Positions 1-8,337 of a DNA stretch of 64,000 nucleotides are shown in pieces. Each line of letters begins with the position of its first letter. Positions within the stretch are counted from its first letter, which is position 1. The DNA is from G963663365 sp963663365 (GTDB taxonomy: Bacteria > Hinthialibacterota > Hinthialibacteria > Hinthialibacterales > G963663365). The DNA lies in the NCBI GenBank assembly GCA_963663365.2, contig CAXXIH010000006.1, forward strand, positions 86,450 to 150,449. The letters are read 5' to 3'. Under the pieces are notes generated by a model that saw nothing but the letters and a program-made list of their open reading frames with translations, was not told the DNA's origin and did no database searches. The position numbers and the translations under genes were made by a program.

Positions 1-75
1 GCCTGGTCTACCGGTGGCGTGGAAATGCCACAGCTTTAAGCCGCGATTGGCCTCACGGTTTCTATACGATTCACT

Positions 76-417
76 TTATTCGCCGCTGGTTGCTTCCTCT
101 TCCGGTTCCAGTTCATCCTCATCCAGTTCACGCAACGCCGCCACATAGATCAAGCCGTTTATATCCCGCACACGGACGGCAACAAATTCCCGCTCTACTT
201 CAACCTGATGAATATCAACCGTGTTGTAGAAATATGTCTCGAAGGTTTTTTCTGAAATCATCCGGCTTTCGGGAGATGCCAAGCGGTTGTGAATATAGAA
301 GCCGTGAATCCTTAATGGCTGTCCGAAATGATCCTCATACTCGCTGAGGTCGCGTTTAATCCCCAGCGTCATATGACGATCCATAAGTTCTTTTAGGATC
401 TGTTCGATTTCGGGCAT
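76..417 (-). CDS. hypothetical protein, 113 aa
   Basis: I do not recognise this family. The protein is acidic, has no signal peptide or membrane segment, and ends in a run of Glu and Asp (residues about 97-113), so it is probably soluble and cytoplasmic. The predicted middle is beta-rich, with alternating hydrophobic residues around 62-95. It starts 31 bases downstream of a second small gene on the same strand, so the two may be co-transcribed. No function can be assigned. Confidence 0.6.
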   Translation of the reverse strand: MPEIEQILKELMDRHMTLGIKRDLSEYEDHFGQPLRIHGFYIHNRLASPESRMISEKTFETYFYNTVDIHQVEVEREFVAVRVRDINGLIYVAALRELDEDELEPEEEATSGE

Positions 418-448
418 TGGTCCGGAGAGGAATATGAAATAATGTGGG

Positions 449-643
449 CTAGGCTATCACATCAATATGTGAACCCAGTCCGGGAGTGGAGTTGTTTAGC
501 GGTTCCGGTTCGACTTTATTAATTGGCCGGTTGCCTTGAAGCGCGGGTAAGCCGTCTTCGACCCCTTTACGGATCAAACTGGACAGCGAACCGGTCATGA
601 GGCCAACAGGACCGCTCGTCAACGATACGGGATCGGCAGCCAT
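449..643 (-). CDS. small protein with YjfB-like C-terminus
   Basis: A 64-residue protein if started at the inner ATG; an upstream ATG would add 18 residues. The C-terminal PGLGSHIDVIA resembles the conserved end (LGxxIDv) of the YjfB-like putative motility proteins, which are short and of unknown biochemical role. The N-terminal half is rich in Ser, Gly and Met and could form a short helix. It lies directly upstream of another small gene on the same strand. The family match rests on one short motif, so both reality and name are tentative. Confidence 0.4.
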   Translation of the reverse strand: MAADPVSLTSGPVGLMTGSLSSLIRKGVEDGLPALQGNRPINKVEPEPLNNSTPGLGSHIDVIA

Positions 644-807
644 GATAAAAAATGCTAGCCCAGCCCCGATATTCTTGTCAACACTTCTAAGCATCACTCA
701 AATTTGGATGTCCCGTCTTAATCGCTTGCACCTAGAGAGTGGTTGGTTTGCCAAGTACGATGGGCAAATCAACAATGCAGCAATTTGCTGCCAGGGGCGA
801 TGAACTC

Positions 808-1944
808 ATGAAGCGGCGCACCTTCGTACAGACTTCCGGACTGGCTGTTTCGGCTACGGCTTTTGGAATTCAGACTTCGGGAACGCAAGCGATTGCCTCG
901 GCAACAGGAGGAAGCACCGTGAAACGTGTGCTCGACAGCGAACAATATACAGATTTTCGGATTGCAAAGACTCAGCCCGCTATGAGTTTTCAAGCGGAGA
1001 ATCAACAGGAAGCATTGCGCTGGCAGAAGCGAATGCGCAGACGATTGATTGATCTTTTGGGTGGTTTTCCGGAAAAGTGCGCTTTGCAGCCCGAGATTGT
1101 GGAGCGAAAAGAATTTGATCGCTATACGCGGGAAAAGGTCTATTTTCAGAGCCGTGAGGGACTAACAGTCAAGGCGTATTTCTTGATGCCCAAAGGATTC
1201 AAAACACCTGGCCCGTGTATGGTGTGCTTGCCCGGCCATGGAAGAGGTGTGGACGATATTGTCGGTATTAAAGAAGACGGCACCATGCGTGAGACGTACG
1301 GCGAGTATCAGAACGATTTTGCGCTGCAATGTCTCGACCATGGTTTTGCGGCCCTAGCCGTTGAGCAGTTTGCATTTGGTGACCGCCGCAGTGAACGCGC
1401 CCGGAAAGAAGGAGCGGGGGCAAGTTCTTGCAATCCCACTTCCGGAATTGCGCTGATGTTGGGTGAAACCATGGTGGGATGGCGGGTATGGGATCTTATC
1501 CGGGCGGTTGACTATCTTGAAACGCGTAGCGAAGTCGATCCTAAACGTATCGGAGCCATGGGGATTTCCGGCGGTGGAACTACGACGTTCTGGGGTGCGT
1601 GTGCCGAGCCACGGCTAAAAACTGCGTTTGTATCCGGCTATTTTTGTACGTTTGACCGTTGCATCATGAAAGTACCGCACTGTGTTGATAATTACATTCC
1701 GGGAATCTACAAAGTTGCTGACATGCCGGAGTTTTCGGCCCTGATCGCGCCACGGCCGCTCTTTGTCGAGTCCGGAACGCAGGACAATATCTTTCTGTTG
1801 GATGGTGTGGATCGGGCGGTCAGCCGTGCCAAAGAAATTTACAGAGTTTTCGATGCCGAAGACCGGGTCGGTTGTGAGCATTTTGAAGCCGGACACTCAT
1901 TCCATGGCAAGGGTGGATTTGAATTTCTTACCCGTTGGCTTTGA
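808..1944 (+). CDS. Tat-exported alpha/beta hydrolase (dienelactone hydrolase/acetylxylan esterase-like)
   Basis: A 378-residue protein. The ATG at 808 is chosen because it begins a twin-arginine signal (MKRRTFVQTSG, then a hydrophobic stretch) and has AGGGG 10 bases upstream; an in-frame upstream start would bury the signal. The nucleophile elbow is GISGGGTTT (Ser about residue 249). A late Asp lies in the SGTQDNIF segment and the catalytic His in EAGHSFHG, as expected for the triad. The N-terminal cap region resembles large secreted esterases of the acetylxylan esterase/DUF-type hydrolase group. Probably a periplasmic esterase acting on carbohydrate esters; the substrate is unknown. Confidence 0.8.
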   Translation: MKRRTFVQTSGLAVSATAFGIQTSGTQAIASATGGSTVKRVLDSEQYTDFRIAKTQPAMSFQAENQQEALRWQKRMRRRLIDLLGGFPEKCALQPEIVERKEFDRYTREKVYFQSREGLTVKAYFLMPKGFKTPGPCMVCLPGHGRGVDDIVGIKEDGTMRETYGEYQNDFALQCLDHGFAALAVEQFAFGDRRSERARKEGAGASSCNPTSGIALMLGETMVGWRVWDLIRAVDYLETRSEVDPKRIGAMGISGGGTTTFWGACAEPRLKTAFVSGYFCTFDRCIMKVPHCVDNYIPGIYKVADMPEFSALIAPRPLFVESGTQDNIFLLDGVDRAVSRAKEIYRVFDAEDRVGCEHFEAGHSFHGKGGFEFLTRWL

Positions 1945-1963
1945 GCGTTCGGTTGGGATCGCC

Positions 1964-2608
1964 TTAACGTTCCACGATGGCAAAAAGGCGGCAGGGCGCG
2001 GCTTCCAAACCTTGTATTTTTAGCGGTGCGGCGAACAAATAAAAATCGTCGCGATCTAAATCCTGTGTATTTTCAGGGAGTTCTCCGATAGGAATATCTT
2101 TTGACAAAAACGCCTCGTGGAAGTGTTTACCAGCCTCAGGCCCTTTTCCAAATTCAATATTCTTGTCAAAAAAGAACAATTTTATTCCTAAATCCGCAAA
2201 ATAATCCACACAATCCAAGTCAAAATAGAGCGGGTTTTTATTTTCATCGCGGCGCACGAATAGGATTTCAAATTTCCCGCGTTTGCTTTCCAACTGTTTG
2301 CGGCAGGTTTCAACTGTGACGCGCTCTTCACCTTCGTTTAATTGTCCGCGCAGCATGGCCGCAGGGCCCATAAACTTATCCAACGTATAATCGGTAACGG
2401 ACTTGCCTACCTCGTAATAATGCCATGGAAATTCGATGTGTGTCCCCACGTGAGTATGCGTATTTACGATGTTGTGCATGATGGTGTTATCGGCCAGACG
2501 TCCTTGTTCTATCACAAAGGGCCGTCCTTCCGGCTCCGGGTGATTGGGGATCACATTGGTGGACAGATCGACAATCTTAAAACGCGAAAAATCGATGTTA
2601 AAAATCAT
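1964..2608 (-). CDS. cyclase family protein (kynurenine formamidase-like metal hydrolase)
   Basis: A 214-residue cytoplasmic protein of the cyclase/kynurenine formamidase family. The hallmark metal-binding motif HxGTHxE is present as THVGTHIEFPWHY. The N-terminal VDLSTNVIPNHPEPEG also matches the family start. The inner ATG at 2608 is preferred because GGAG lies about 11 bases upstream and the family begins there; the longer reading adds 50 unlikely residues. Members hydrolyse amides or lactones with a Zn or Mn ion. It converges on the Tat-exported hydrolase. The substrate cannot be inferred. Confidence 0.8.
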   Translation of the reverse strand: MIFNIDFSRFKIVDLSTNVIPNHPEPEGRPFVIEQGRLADNTIMHNIVNTHTHVGTHIEFPWHYYEVGKSVTDYTLDKFMGPAAMLRGQLNEGEERVTVETCRKQLESKRGKFEILFVRRDENKNPLYFDLDCVDYFADLGIKLFFFDKNIEFGKGPEAGKHFHEAFLSKDIPIGELPENTQDLDRDDFYLFAAPLKIQGLEAAPCRLFAIVER

Positions 2609-3079
2609 TTGTGTTTGTTCTCCGTTTGTAGCAGCATAGTAGCCTGATTGTCGGTGTCCGGCTCCGGGGGTGTTAGGTTTTTTTCGAGCCGACTTTTTTA
2701 ATATGCATGAATACGCTGTTGCTTTCTCGCAGAAGACATGCAACAAAGAGAGCAGCACGTACGGTTTGACGTCAGTTTGAACTGGTGCTATCTCATTGAT
2801 AGATTGTCAACTTCGTCAACATTTCGGACTCGGTGGACAGACCTGACAAGGATTGTTGTGTCCTACAGGGAGTCTGTCCGGCTTGGAAATGTTGTAACTA
2901 CCTGAATTGAAAGTATTTAGAATATCCTAAACAACAGGGTTGCGAGATGGTCCGATGCTTGTTGTTATAGCAGCCGACGGGAAGCGACTGCAAACGGCTA
3001 CGTTCTATTTCGTACTACTGTTGCGACTCAAAGACGTCTTCTTGCACGTCTCCCGAGATAACTGGACGGAGGTTCCCTG
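2609..3079. other. intergenic region upstream of nifJ
   Basis: 471 bases between two divergent genes with no convincing gene. It holds a perfect 8-bp inverted repeat, GGACAGAC (2835-2842) and GTCTGTCC (2872-2879), separated by 29 bases, which could be an operator or leader hairpin. nifJ has a good ribosome binding site, GGAGG, seven bases before its ATG. I could not pick a promoter with confidence. Confidence 0.5.
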
Positions 3080-6000
3080 ATGGCTGGACGCATTGTGAAC
3101 CTTGATGGCAACCAGGCCGCATCGCATGTGGCCTATCGTGTCAGCGAGGTGATTGCGATTTACCCGATTACGCCCTCATCCAACATGGGTGAATGGGCGG
3201 ATGAATGGGCGGCAAAAGATATACCCAATATTTGGGGTACGGTGCCGGATGTAAGCGAAATGCAGAGCGAGGGCGGCGCTTCGGGCGCGGTCCACGGCGC
3301 CCTTCAAAGCGGCGCGCTGTGTACGACGTTTACGGCGTCACAAGGTTTGCTGCTAATGATTCCGAACATGTTTAAGATCGCCGGAGAATTGACTTCGACG
3401 GTCTTTCACGTTTCGGCACGTACGGTTGCAAGTCATGCGCTTTCGATCTTCGGTGATCATAGCGACATCATGGCTGCGCGCTCGACCGGGTTCGGTTTGA
3501 TTTCGTCGAACTCGATTCAAGAAGTTATGGATATGGCGTGTATTGCCCATGCGGCCACGCTTGAAGCGCGAGTTCCGTTCGTTCACTTCTTCGATGGTTT
3601 CCGGTCTTCGCATGAAGTGCAGAAGATTGAAGAACTGTCGGATGAACATATCCGCGCGATGATCGACGACGATTTGGTACGCGCCCACCGGGCACGCGCT
3701 CTTTCGCCGGATCATCCCTTCATTCGCGGAACGGCTCAAAACCCGGATGTCTTTTTCCAGGGCCGTGAAACGATCAATCCTTTCTATGATAAATGTCCTG
3801 AAATTGTTCAGAAGGCGATGGATAAGTTCGCGGAAGTTGTTGGCCGCCGGTACAACTTGTTTGACTATGTCGGCGATCCTGAAGCGGAACGAGTCATCGT
3901 GCTTATGGGTTCCGGCGCGGAAGCCGCTCATGAGACTACCGACTATTTAGTTGCGAAGGGCGAAAAAGTCGGCGTTCTTAAAGTACGTCTGTACCGTCCT
4001 TTCTCCGTGAAACATTTCTTAGCTGCTCTTCCTTCAACCGTAAAAAGCATCGCGGTTTTGGATCGCACCAAAGAGCCCGGCGCATCCGGCGAACCGATGT
4101 ATCAGGATGTCCTGACGGCTTTCAGCGAAGATTTGGCATCCGGCAACGGACAATTCAAGACGATGCCGCGCATCATCGGCGGCCGTTACGGACTGTCATC
4201 CAAAGAGTTCACACCGGCGATGGTCAAGGCCGTCTTCGACGAGTTGGTCAAAGACGCTCCGAAAAACCACTTCACCGTGGGCATTAACGATGACGTCGGG
4301 CATACATCACTCGATTACGATCCTTCGTTCAGCACCGAAAGCGACAAAGTTGCGCGCTGCATGTTCTACGGTTTGGGTTCGGACGGCACGGTCGGTGCAA
4401 ACAAAAACTCCATCAAAATCATTGGTGAAGGCACCGACAATTACGCGCAAGGTTATTTTGTGTATGACTCCAAAAAGGCCGGTTCGGTCACGGTTTCACA
4501 CTTGCGCTTCGGTCCCGATGTAATCCGCTCAACTTACTTGGTCAATCAGGCGAACTTCATCGGTTGCCACCAGTTCGTATTCCTTGAGAAATACGACATG
4601 CTGCAAAATGCGGTTGAGGGTGCAACGTTCCTTCTCAACAGCACATTTGGTCCCGAAGAAATCTGGGATAATATTCCCCGCAAAGTCCAAGAACAGATCA
4701 TCGAAAAGAAACTGAAGTTCTACGTGATCGATGCTTATGACGTCGCCAAAAAGACCAACATGGGCGCACGCATCAACACGATCATGCAGACATGTTTCTT
4801 TGCGATCTCCGGCATTTTGCCGAGAGAAGAAGCCATCGCCGCCATCAAAGACGCCATCAAAAAGACATACGGCAAAAAAGGCGATGAAATCGTGAAGATG
4901 AACTACGCCGCTGTGGATGGCACATTGGCGAATCTGTTTGAAGTTAAGGTTCCGGATAAAGCAACCAGCAAAATTGAAATGCCACCGGTTGTTGCTCCGG
5001 AAGCTCCGCAGTTTGTGCAAGAAGTCACAGCGGAAATTATGGCCGGACGCGGCGATGACATCCCGGTCAGCAAGTTCCCGGTGGATGGCACCTATCCTTC
5101 GGCGACCACGAAATGGGAAAAGCGAAATATCGCGCTTGAAATCCCCGCGTGGGATCCTGAAGTCTGTATCCAGTGTGCAAAATGCTCATTGGTTTGCCCG
5201 CACGCTGCGATTCGTTTCAACATCTATCCGGAAGAGGCGCTTAAGGGCGCACCGGAAACCTTTAAATCGGCCGATGCCCGCGGCAAAGAATTCGCCGGCA
5301 TGAAGTGCACCATTCAGGTTGCTCCTGAAGATTGCACCGGTTGCGGCGCTTGTGTCCATGTCTGCCCGGCTAAAAACAAGAAAGAGCCGAAACTGAAAGC
5401 CATCAACATGGCCACTCAGGCAGACCTGCGAATTCCCGAGCGCGAGAATTTCGAGTTCTTCCAGAAACTGCCGCTTATGGACCGTACCAAAATCAAGATC
5501 GATTCGGTCAAAGGCTCGCAGTTGCTCGAACCGCTGTTTGAGTTCTCCGGTGCTTGCGCAGGTTGCGGCGAGACGCCTTATGTGTTGTTGCTGAGCCAGC
5601 TCTTTGGCGACCGCGCGATTATCAGCAACGCCACCGGTTGTTCCTCAATTTACGGCGGCAACCTGCCGACGACACCTTGGGCGATCAACAAAGACGGACG
5701 TGGTCCGGCGTGGTCGAACTCTTTGTTTGAAGATAACGCGGAATTCGGTTTTGGATTCCGTCTGACCATCGACAAGATGAAAGAGTACGCCTGCGAGCTC
5801 TGCAAGAAACTTGCCGGCAAACTGGGTGACGATCTGGTCGATGGCCTTGTTGGCGCGGTTCAGAAAACTGAAGCCGATATTCAGGCGCAACGTGATCGTG
5901 TCGCTGCATTGAAAGATAAGTTGCAGAATGACGATTCCGCGGATGCCAAAAACCTGCTTGCCATTGCCGATTACCTAGTCAAAAAGAGTGTCTGGGCGCT

Positions 6001-6643
6001 CGGCGGTGATGGTTGGGCGTATGACATCGGCTACGGCGGTTTGGATCACGTCTTGGCGCAAGGCCGCGACATCAATGTTTTGGTTCTGGATACGGAAGTC
6101 TATTCCAATACCGGCGGCCAAATGTCTAAAGCGACCCCGCGCGGCGCGGTGGCAAAGTTCGCCTTTGGCGGCAAGCCTGCTCCGAAAAAAGACATGGGTA
6201 TGATCGCTATGGCGTACGGTAACATTTATGTGGCTCGTGTCGCCTTTGGTGCGAATGATGCACATTGCGTACGTGCTTTCCTCGAAGCGGAGGCTTATGA
6301 AGGTCCATCGCTGATCTTGGCTTATAGCCACTGCATCGCCCACGGTATCAACATGCGCACCGGTATCGATACGCAAAAGGCAGCCGTGGAGAGCGGACAC
6401 TGGCCTCTCTACACCTACAATCCGGACTTGGCGGCACAGGGCAAGAATCCGTTGAAACTGTCCTCCAAGACTCCGACGCTGTCGTATCAGGACTTTGCCT
6501 ATCAGCAAACACGGTTCAAGATGCTCACCAAGAGCAAGCCGGAAGAAGCCAAACGGCTGATTCAGCTGGGGCAATCAGATACGACTTCGCGCTGGCATCT
6601 ACTCAGCCAGATGGCTGCTTTAGATTATGGTCCTGCGGACTGA
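3080..6643 (+). CDS. nifJ: pyruvate:ferredoxin (flavodoxin) oxidoreductase
   Basis: A 1187-residue single-chain PFOR, the normal length for the family. It oxidises pyruvate with CoA to acetyl-CoA and CO2 and reduces ferredoxin or flavodoxin in the cytoplasm. Domain order is standard: N-terminal pyruvate-binding domain (YPITPSSNMGEWADEW), middle domains, two 4Fe-4S clusters (CIQCAKCSLVCPH near residue 696 and CTGCGACVHVCPA near 752), then the TPP domain with ACAGCGETPY, NATGCSSIYGGN and GDGWAYDIGYGG. A GGAGG site precedes the ATG. It is followed after 72 bases by a DHODH-like gene, a neighbour often seen with PFOR, and the pair ends at a strong terminator. Supports fermentative or anaerobic metabolism. 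Confidence 0.97.
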   Translation: MAGRIVNLDGNQAASHVAYRVSEVIAIYPITPSSNMGEWADEWAAKDIPNIWGTVPDVSEMQSEGGASGAVHGALQSGALCTTFTASQGLLLMIPNMFKIAGELTSTVFHVSARTVASHALSIFGDHSDIMAARSTGFGLISSNSIQEVMDMACIAHAATLEARVPFVHFFDGFRSSHEVQKIEELSDEHIRAMIDDDLVRAHRARALSPDHPFIRGTAQNPDVFFQGRETINPFYDKCPEIVQKAMDKFAEVVGRRYNLFDYVGDPEAERVIVLMGSGAEAAHETTDYLVAKGEKVGVLKVRLYRPFSVKHFLAALPSTVKSIAVLDRTKEPGASGEPMYQDVLTAFSEDLASGNGQFKTMPRIIGGRYGLSSKEFTPAMVKAVFDELVKDAPKNHFTVGINDDVGHTSLDYDPSFSTESDKVARCMFYGLGSDGTVGANKNSIKIIGEGTDNYAQGYFVYDSKKAGSVTVSHLRFGPDVIRSTYLVNQANFIGCHQFVFLEKYDMLQNAVEGATFLLNSTFGPEEIWDNIPRKVQEQIIEKKLKFYVIDAYDVAKKTNMGARINTIMQTCFFAISGILPREEAIAAIKDAIKKTYGKKGDEIVKMNYAAVDGTLANLFEVKVPDKATSKIEMPPVVAPEAPQFVQEVTAEIMAGRGDDIPVSKFPVDGTYPSATTKWEKRNIALEIPAWDPEVCIQCAKCSLVCPHAAIRFNIYPEEALKGAPETFKSADARGKEFAGMKCTIQVAPEDCTGCGACVHVCPAKNKKEPKLKAINMATQADLRIPERENFEFFQKLPLMDRTKIKIDSVKGSQLLEPLFEFSGACAGCGETPYVLLLSQLFGDRAIISNATGCSSIYGGNLPTTPWAINKDGRGPAWSNSLFEDNAEFGFGFRLTIDKMKEYACELCKKLAGKLGDDLVDGLVGAVQKTEADIQAQRDRVAALKDKLQNDDSADAKNLLAIADYLVKKSVWALGGDGWAYDIGYGGLDHVLAQGRDINVLVLDTEVYSNTGGQMSKATPRGAVAKFAFGGKPAPKKDMGMIAMAYGNIYVARVAFGANDAHCVRAFLEAEAYEGPSLILAYSHCIAHGINMRTGIDTQKAAVESGHWPLYTYNPDLAAQGKNPLKLSSKTPTLSYQDFAYQQTRFKMLTKSKPEEAKRLIQLGQSDTTSRWHLLSQMAALDYGPAD

Positions 6644-6715
6644 GGAACGCGCATACTAAAACTGCGCCTTTGACTGAACCGGTTTGCAGCCGGATCGCAG
6701 CGAAAGGATAAAAGA

Positions 6716-7705
6716 ATGGATCTTTCGACAACGTATCTCGGATTAAAACTAAAGAATCCGCTCGTTCCGTCGGCCTCGCCGCTTTCGCGCAATGTCGACA
6801 ATATCAAACGTCTCGAAGACGCGGGGGCATCCGCTGTCGTGATGCACTCTCTCTTTGAGGAACAGATATCCTTTGAAGCGAGCGAATTGGACCACTTCTT
6901 GAGCCATGGCACCGAAAGCTACGCAGAAGCACTCTCGTTCTTTCCGGAAGCCGATGAATATAACGTCGGGCCGGATGAGTACTTGGAGCATATCCGCGCA
7001 GCGAAGGAATCCAGCTCCATTCCGATCATCGGCAGTTTGAACGGTGTTTCTACCGGCGGTTGGATTGATTATGCCAAGAAGATTGAGGATGCCGGAGCGG
7101 ATGCTCTGGAGATGAATGTCTACTTCGTTCCCACCGATGCCAAACTGGCCTCGCCGGATGTCGAGAAACTGTATCTCGATATTTTGGCCGCGGTGAAAAA
7201 GAACATCAAAATTCCTGTGGCAATGAAACTCTCACCTTTCTTCAGTTCCGTTTCGAACTTCTGCAAGCAGTTGGACGAGGCCGGGGCGGACGGATTGGTG
7301 CTCTTTAACCGGTTTTATCAACCGGATATCAATCTCGAAAATCTCGAAATCACCCCGAATCTAGTGTTCAGCACGCCGTTTGAAATGCGGCTGCCTTTAC
7401 GCTGGATTGCGATTCTTTACGGCAATATCAAAGCCAGTATGGCGGCAACAACGGGTATCTATACCGGTCAAGATGCAATCAAGATGCTGATGGCCGGCGC
7501 CGATGTAACCATGTTGTGCTCAGCCTTGCTAACCCACGGTATCGACCGTGTAGGCATGATCTTGTCGCAGATGCAGCAATGGATGGAAGAAAACGAATAT
7601 GAATCCGTCGATATGATGAAGGGCAGTATGAGCCAAAAATCCTGCCCCGAACCGGCTGCATTTGAACGTGCCAATTATATGAAAGCGCTTCATAGCTTCG
7701 AATAA
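6716..7705 (+). CDS. dihydroorotate dehydrogenase-like flavoprotein
   Basis: A 329-residue FMN-type TIM barrel. The start MDLSTTYLGLKLKNPLVPSA and the barrel motifs GSLNGVS, GADALEMNVY and ATTGIYTGQDA match the DHODH-like group. This group is usually adjacent to nifJ and is distinct from the pyrimidine enzyme; the late barrel and C-terminus differ from true PyrD. It probably works with PFOR or ferredoxin-linked electron flow, but no reaction has been established for the group as far as I know. AAAGGA lies a few bases before the ATG. It shares the terminator at 7760 with nifJ. Confidence 0.85.
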   Translation: MDLSTTYLGLKLKNPLVPSASPLSRNVDNIKRLEDAGASAVVMHSLFEEQISFEASELDHFLSHGTESYAEALSFFPEADEYNVGPDEYLEHIRAAKESSSIPIIGSLNGVSTGGWIDYAKKIEDAGADALEMNVYFVPTDAKLASPDVEKLYLDILAAVKKNIKIPVAMKLSPFFSSVSNFCKQLDEAGADGLVLFNRFYQPDINLENLEITPNLVFSTPFEMRLPLRWIAILYGNIKASMAATTGIYTGQDAIKMLMAGADVTMLCSALLTHGIDRVGMILSQMQQWMEENEYESVDMMKGSMSQKSCPEPAAFERANYMKALHSFE

Positions 7706-7759
7706 TTCGTCTGTTTGTGAGACAACCTTTGTTTAGGTTGAATTAAAAGATGTTTATCG

Positions 7760-7796
7760 CTCCCCTGAGTGGACCATCCGCTCGGGGGAGTTTTTT
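7760..7796 (+). terminator. rho-independent terminator after nifJ operon
   Basis: A 13-bp stem (7760-7772 with 7778-7790, containing two G-U pairs) with a five-base loop, followed by six T. It ends the nifJ and DHODH-like transcript. Confidence 0.9.
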
Positions 7797-7862
7797 AATT
7801 ACAGGGAAGTATGAAAATTATTGAAGGCAGAAGATAATTGAAGAATTTTAATTAATAAGAGC

Positions 7863-8273
7863 TCAAGACGAGAGCCAAGATTTGATTACCTGAGCCGTAT
7901 CTTCGGGGTTGGCTTCTACATATCGATTGACATGTTGATGCAGTTTGCGAAGCCGTTGTTCGTGAGCGGGAAGCGCACCTGCCAGATCTAATCCGGGAAT
8001 GCCCAATTCCCGGTCGGTCAAAGCTCGTGGTTTTACAATCGGCTCCATGCCAATTTCATCATTCCAATCTTGTGTGTCTGATGAGGACCGTCCTTTGCCA
8101 CGTCTTTTCCCGTTTTTGGCACTTCTGCTACCTACAAAGACAGCTTTGGGTTTGAAATCCAACACTGCATAGGCGTACACCGCCAAAAAGGCGATAAACA
8201 GGCCGGCACTGGTGCAAACCAGCCAGGCCGCGCTGGTGGCATGTTCATGAAACCAATAGTCCAGTAGATTCAT
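7863..8273 (-). CDS. membrane protein with FliF-like C-terminal tail
   Basis: 136 residues. One N-terminal membrane segment (about residues 15-41) is followed by a basic, Ser-rich linker (48-70) and a C-terminal helix region ending VEANPEDTAQVIKSWLSS. That end closely resembles the FliG-binding tail of the flagellar MS-ring protein FliF (typically ENPExxAqvIrxWL). The arrangement of last membrane helix plus cytoplasmic tail matches the C-terminal part of FliF, without its large periplasmic ring domains. No other flagellar genes lie nearby. It could be a partner of FliG-type proteins or a degenerate or split FliF; this is inference from a short motif. Confidence 0.65.
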   Translation of the reverse strand: MNLLDYWFHEHATSAAWLVCTSAGLFIAFLAVYAYAVLDFKPKAVFVGSRSAKNGKRRGKGRSSSDTQDWNDEIGMEPIVKPRALTDRELGIPGLDLAGALPAHEQRLRKLHQHVNRYVEANPEDTAQVIKSWLSS

Positions 8274-8337
8274 ATTATGTTCTCATACACTATTTTATTC
8301 CGGCTGTGTCCATGTGACAAACCATGGGTTCGAAACA

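Noticed and set aside
2835..2879. Terminator or riboswitch before nifJ
   Set aside because: Only an 8-bp inverted repeat with a 29-base gap and no T run; noted as intergenic only.
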